Of a stretch of DNA of 5,282 nt, positions 5,065-5,282 are shown in pieces. The DNA is from Natrialbaceae archaeon B1-Br10_E2g27 (GTDB lineage Archaea > Halobacteriota > Halobacteria > Halobacteriales > Natrialbaceae), in contig LKMM01000191.1 in assembly GCA_001563885.1 (NCBI GenBank), positions 1 to 5,282 of the forward strand. The letters run 5' to 3'. Below the pieces are notes generated by a model, which worked only from the letters and a program-made list of their open reading frames with translations, was not told the origin of the DNA and did no database searches. The position numbers were made by a program, and so were the translations under genes. Numbering within the stretch: position 1 is the first letter of the stretch; each line of letters starts with the position of its first letter.

Positions 5065-5282
5065 ATGGGAACCGAGATGCGGGATAGGGGAGCAGTAGAA
5101 GTCGCTCGAGCGCTCGAATCGCTCAAGCGATCGGGGGGGAACATTCTCTTTGTCGGCACTGCAGCGTCTAGGGCCCACGGAGAGGTCTGTGATCGGTTGT
5201 GTGCTGATGCTGGGGGCGAGCGACGGTATCACTTGTTTGTAACCGACGATTTGCTTCAGATCGATGTGCCGGCCCAGCGAAA
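5065..5282 (+). CDS. Partial haloarchaeal protein, probable DUF7504 family
   Basis: The frame is open from ATG 5065 to the window end, giving the first 72 residues. It shows a helical start (VEVARALESLKRSG, about 11-24) and a hydrophobic strand NILFVGT (26-32). Next come an AHGEVCDRLCADAG helix-loop (37-50) and a second strand, RRYHLFVTDD (53-62). This pattern, an LFVG strand, a Cys-containing helix and an R.xLFVTDD strand, matches my memory of the DUF7504 family of Halobacteria. Those are small alpha/beta proteins distantly like RecA/KaiC-fold domains, function unknown. It diverges from the DUF7547-type gene, and its promoter carries an inverted repeat. Third-position GC is about 58% (42 of 72 codons by my count), lower than in the other genes. 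A run of seven G lies at codons 23-25. ATG 5077 is an alternative start. The C-terminal part is outside the window. Confidence 0.75.
   Translation, partial: MGTEMRDRGAVEVARALESLKRSGGNILFVGTAASRAHGEVCDRLCADAGGERRYHLFVTDDLLQIDVPAQR

Noticed and set aside
4142..5098. Long plus-strand open frame (318 codons)
   Set aside because: It lies antisense over the DUF7547-like gene, its product is rich in Arg, Cys and Trp unlike haloarchaeal proteins, and it resembles no family. It is a shadow of GC-rich coding DNA.

Overview
The window reads as chromosomal DNA from a halophilic archaeon (class Halobacteria). Supporting signs are high GC with GC-rich third codon positions, very acidic proteins, frequent CTCGAG-type words, and TATA-like boxes about 25-30 bp upstream of ATG codons, as expected for leaderless haloarchaeal transcripts. 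The one internal operon cistron instead has a clear GGAGG Shine-Dalgarno. I cannot place it at genus level. I see no mobile element, CRISPR array, tRNA or rRNA.

Left part (1-2534): positions 1-257 hold no convincing gene. They contain an AT-rich patch with a direct repeat, a perfect 7-bp inverted repeat and the TATA-like box of the first gene. Next come two plus-strand ribosome-associated genes. The first is the SBDS/Sdo1 60S/50S maturation factor (258-983). The second is the HflX-type ribosome-binding GTPase (1230-2534), preceded by a 246-bp gap without a supportable gene.

Middle (2550-4125): a nested stem-loop and a strong TATA box precede a two-gene operon. It encodes a thiolase-superfamily protein (2612-3769) and, coupled through an ATGA overlap, a small DUF35-type OB-fold protein (3766-4125). 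The thiolase has Ser where the nucleophilic Cys normally sits, and the DUF35 partner has no cysteine and so no zinc ribbon. This pair is the most interesting item in the window. It resembles thiolase/DUF35 acyl-CoA complexes but looks reconfigured, perhaps for a non-thiolase reaction such as aldol chemistry.

Right part (4126-5282): a GC-rich hairpin with a T-rich tract lies between convergent genes. The minus-strand gene (4199-4933 plus stop) encodes a haloarchaeal coiled-coil/acidic-tail protein (probably DUF7547). Divergent from it, a partial plus-strand gene starts at 5065 and runs off the window. It resembles the haloarchaeal DUF7504 family. Its promoter has a TATA-like element inside an inverted repeat, and its third-position GC is clearly lower than its neighbours'.
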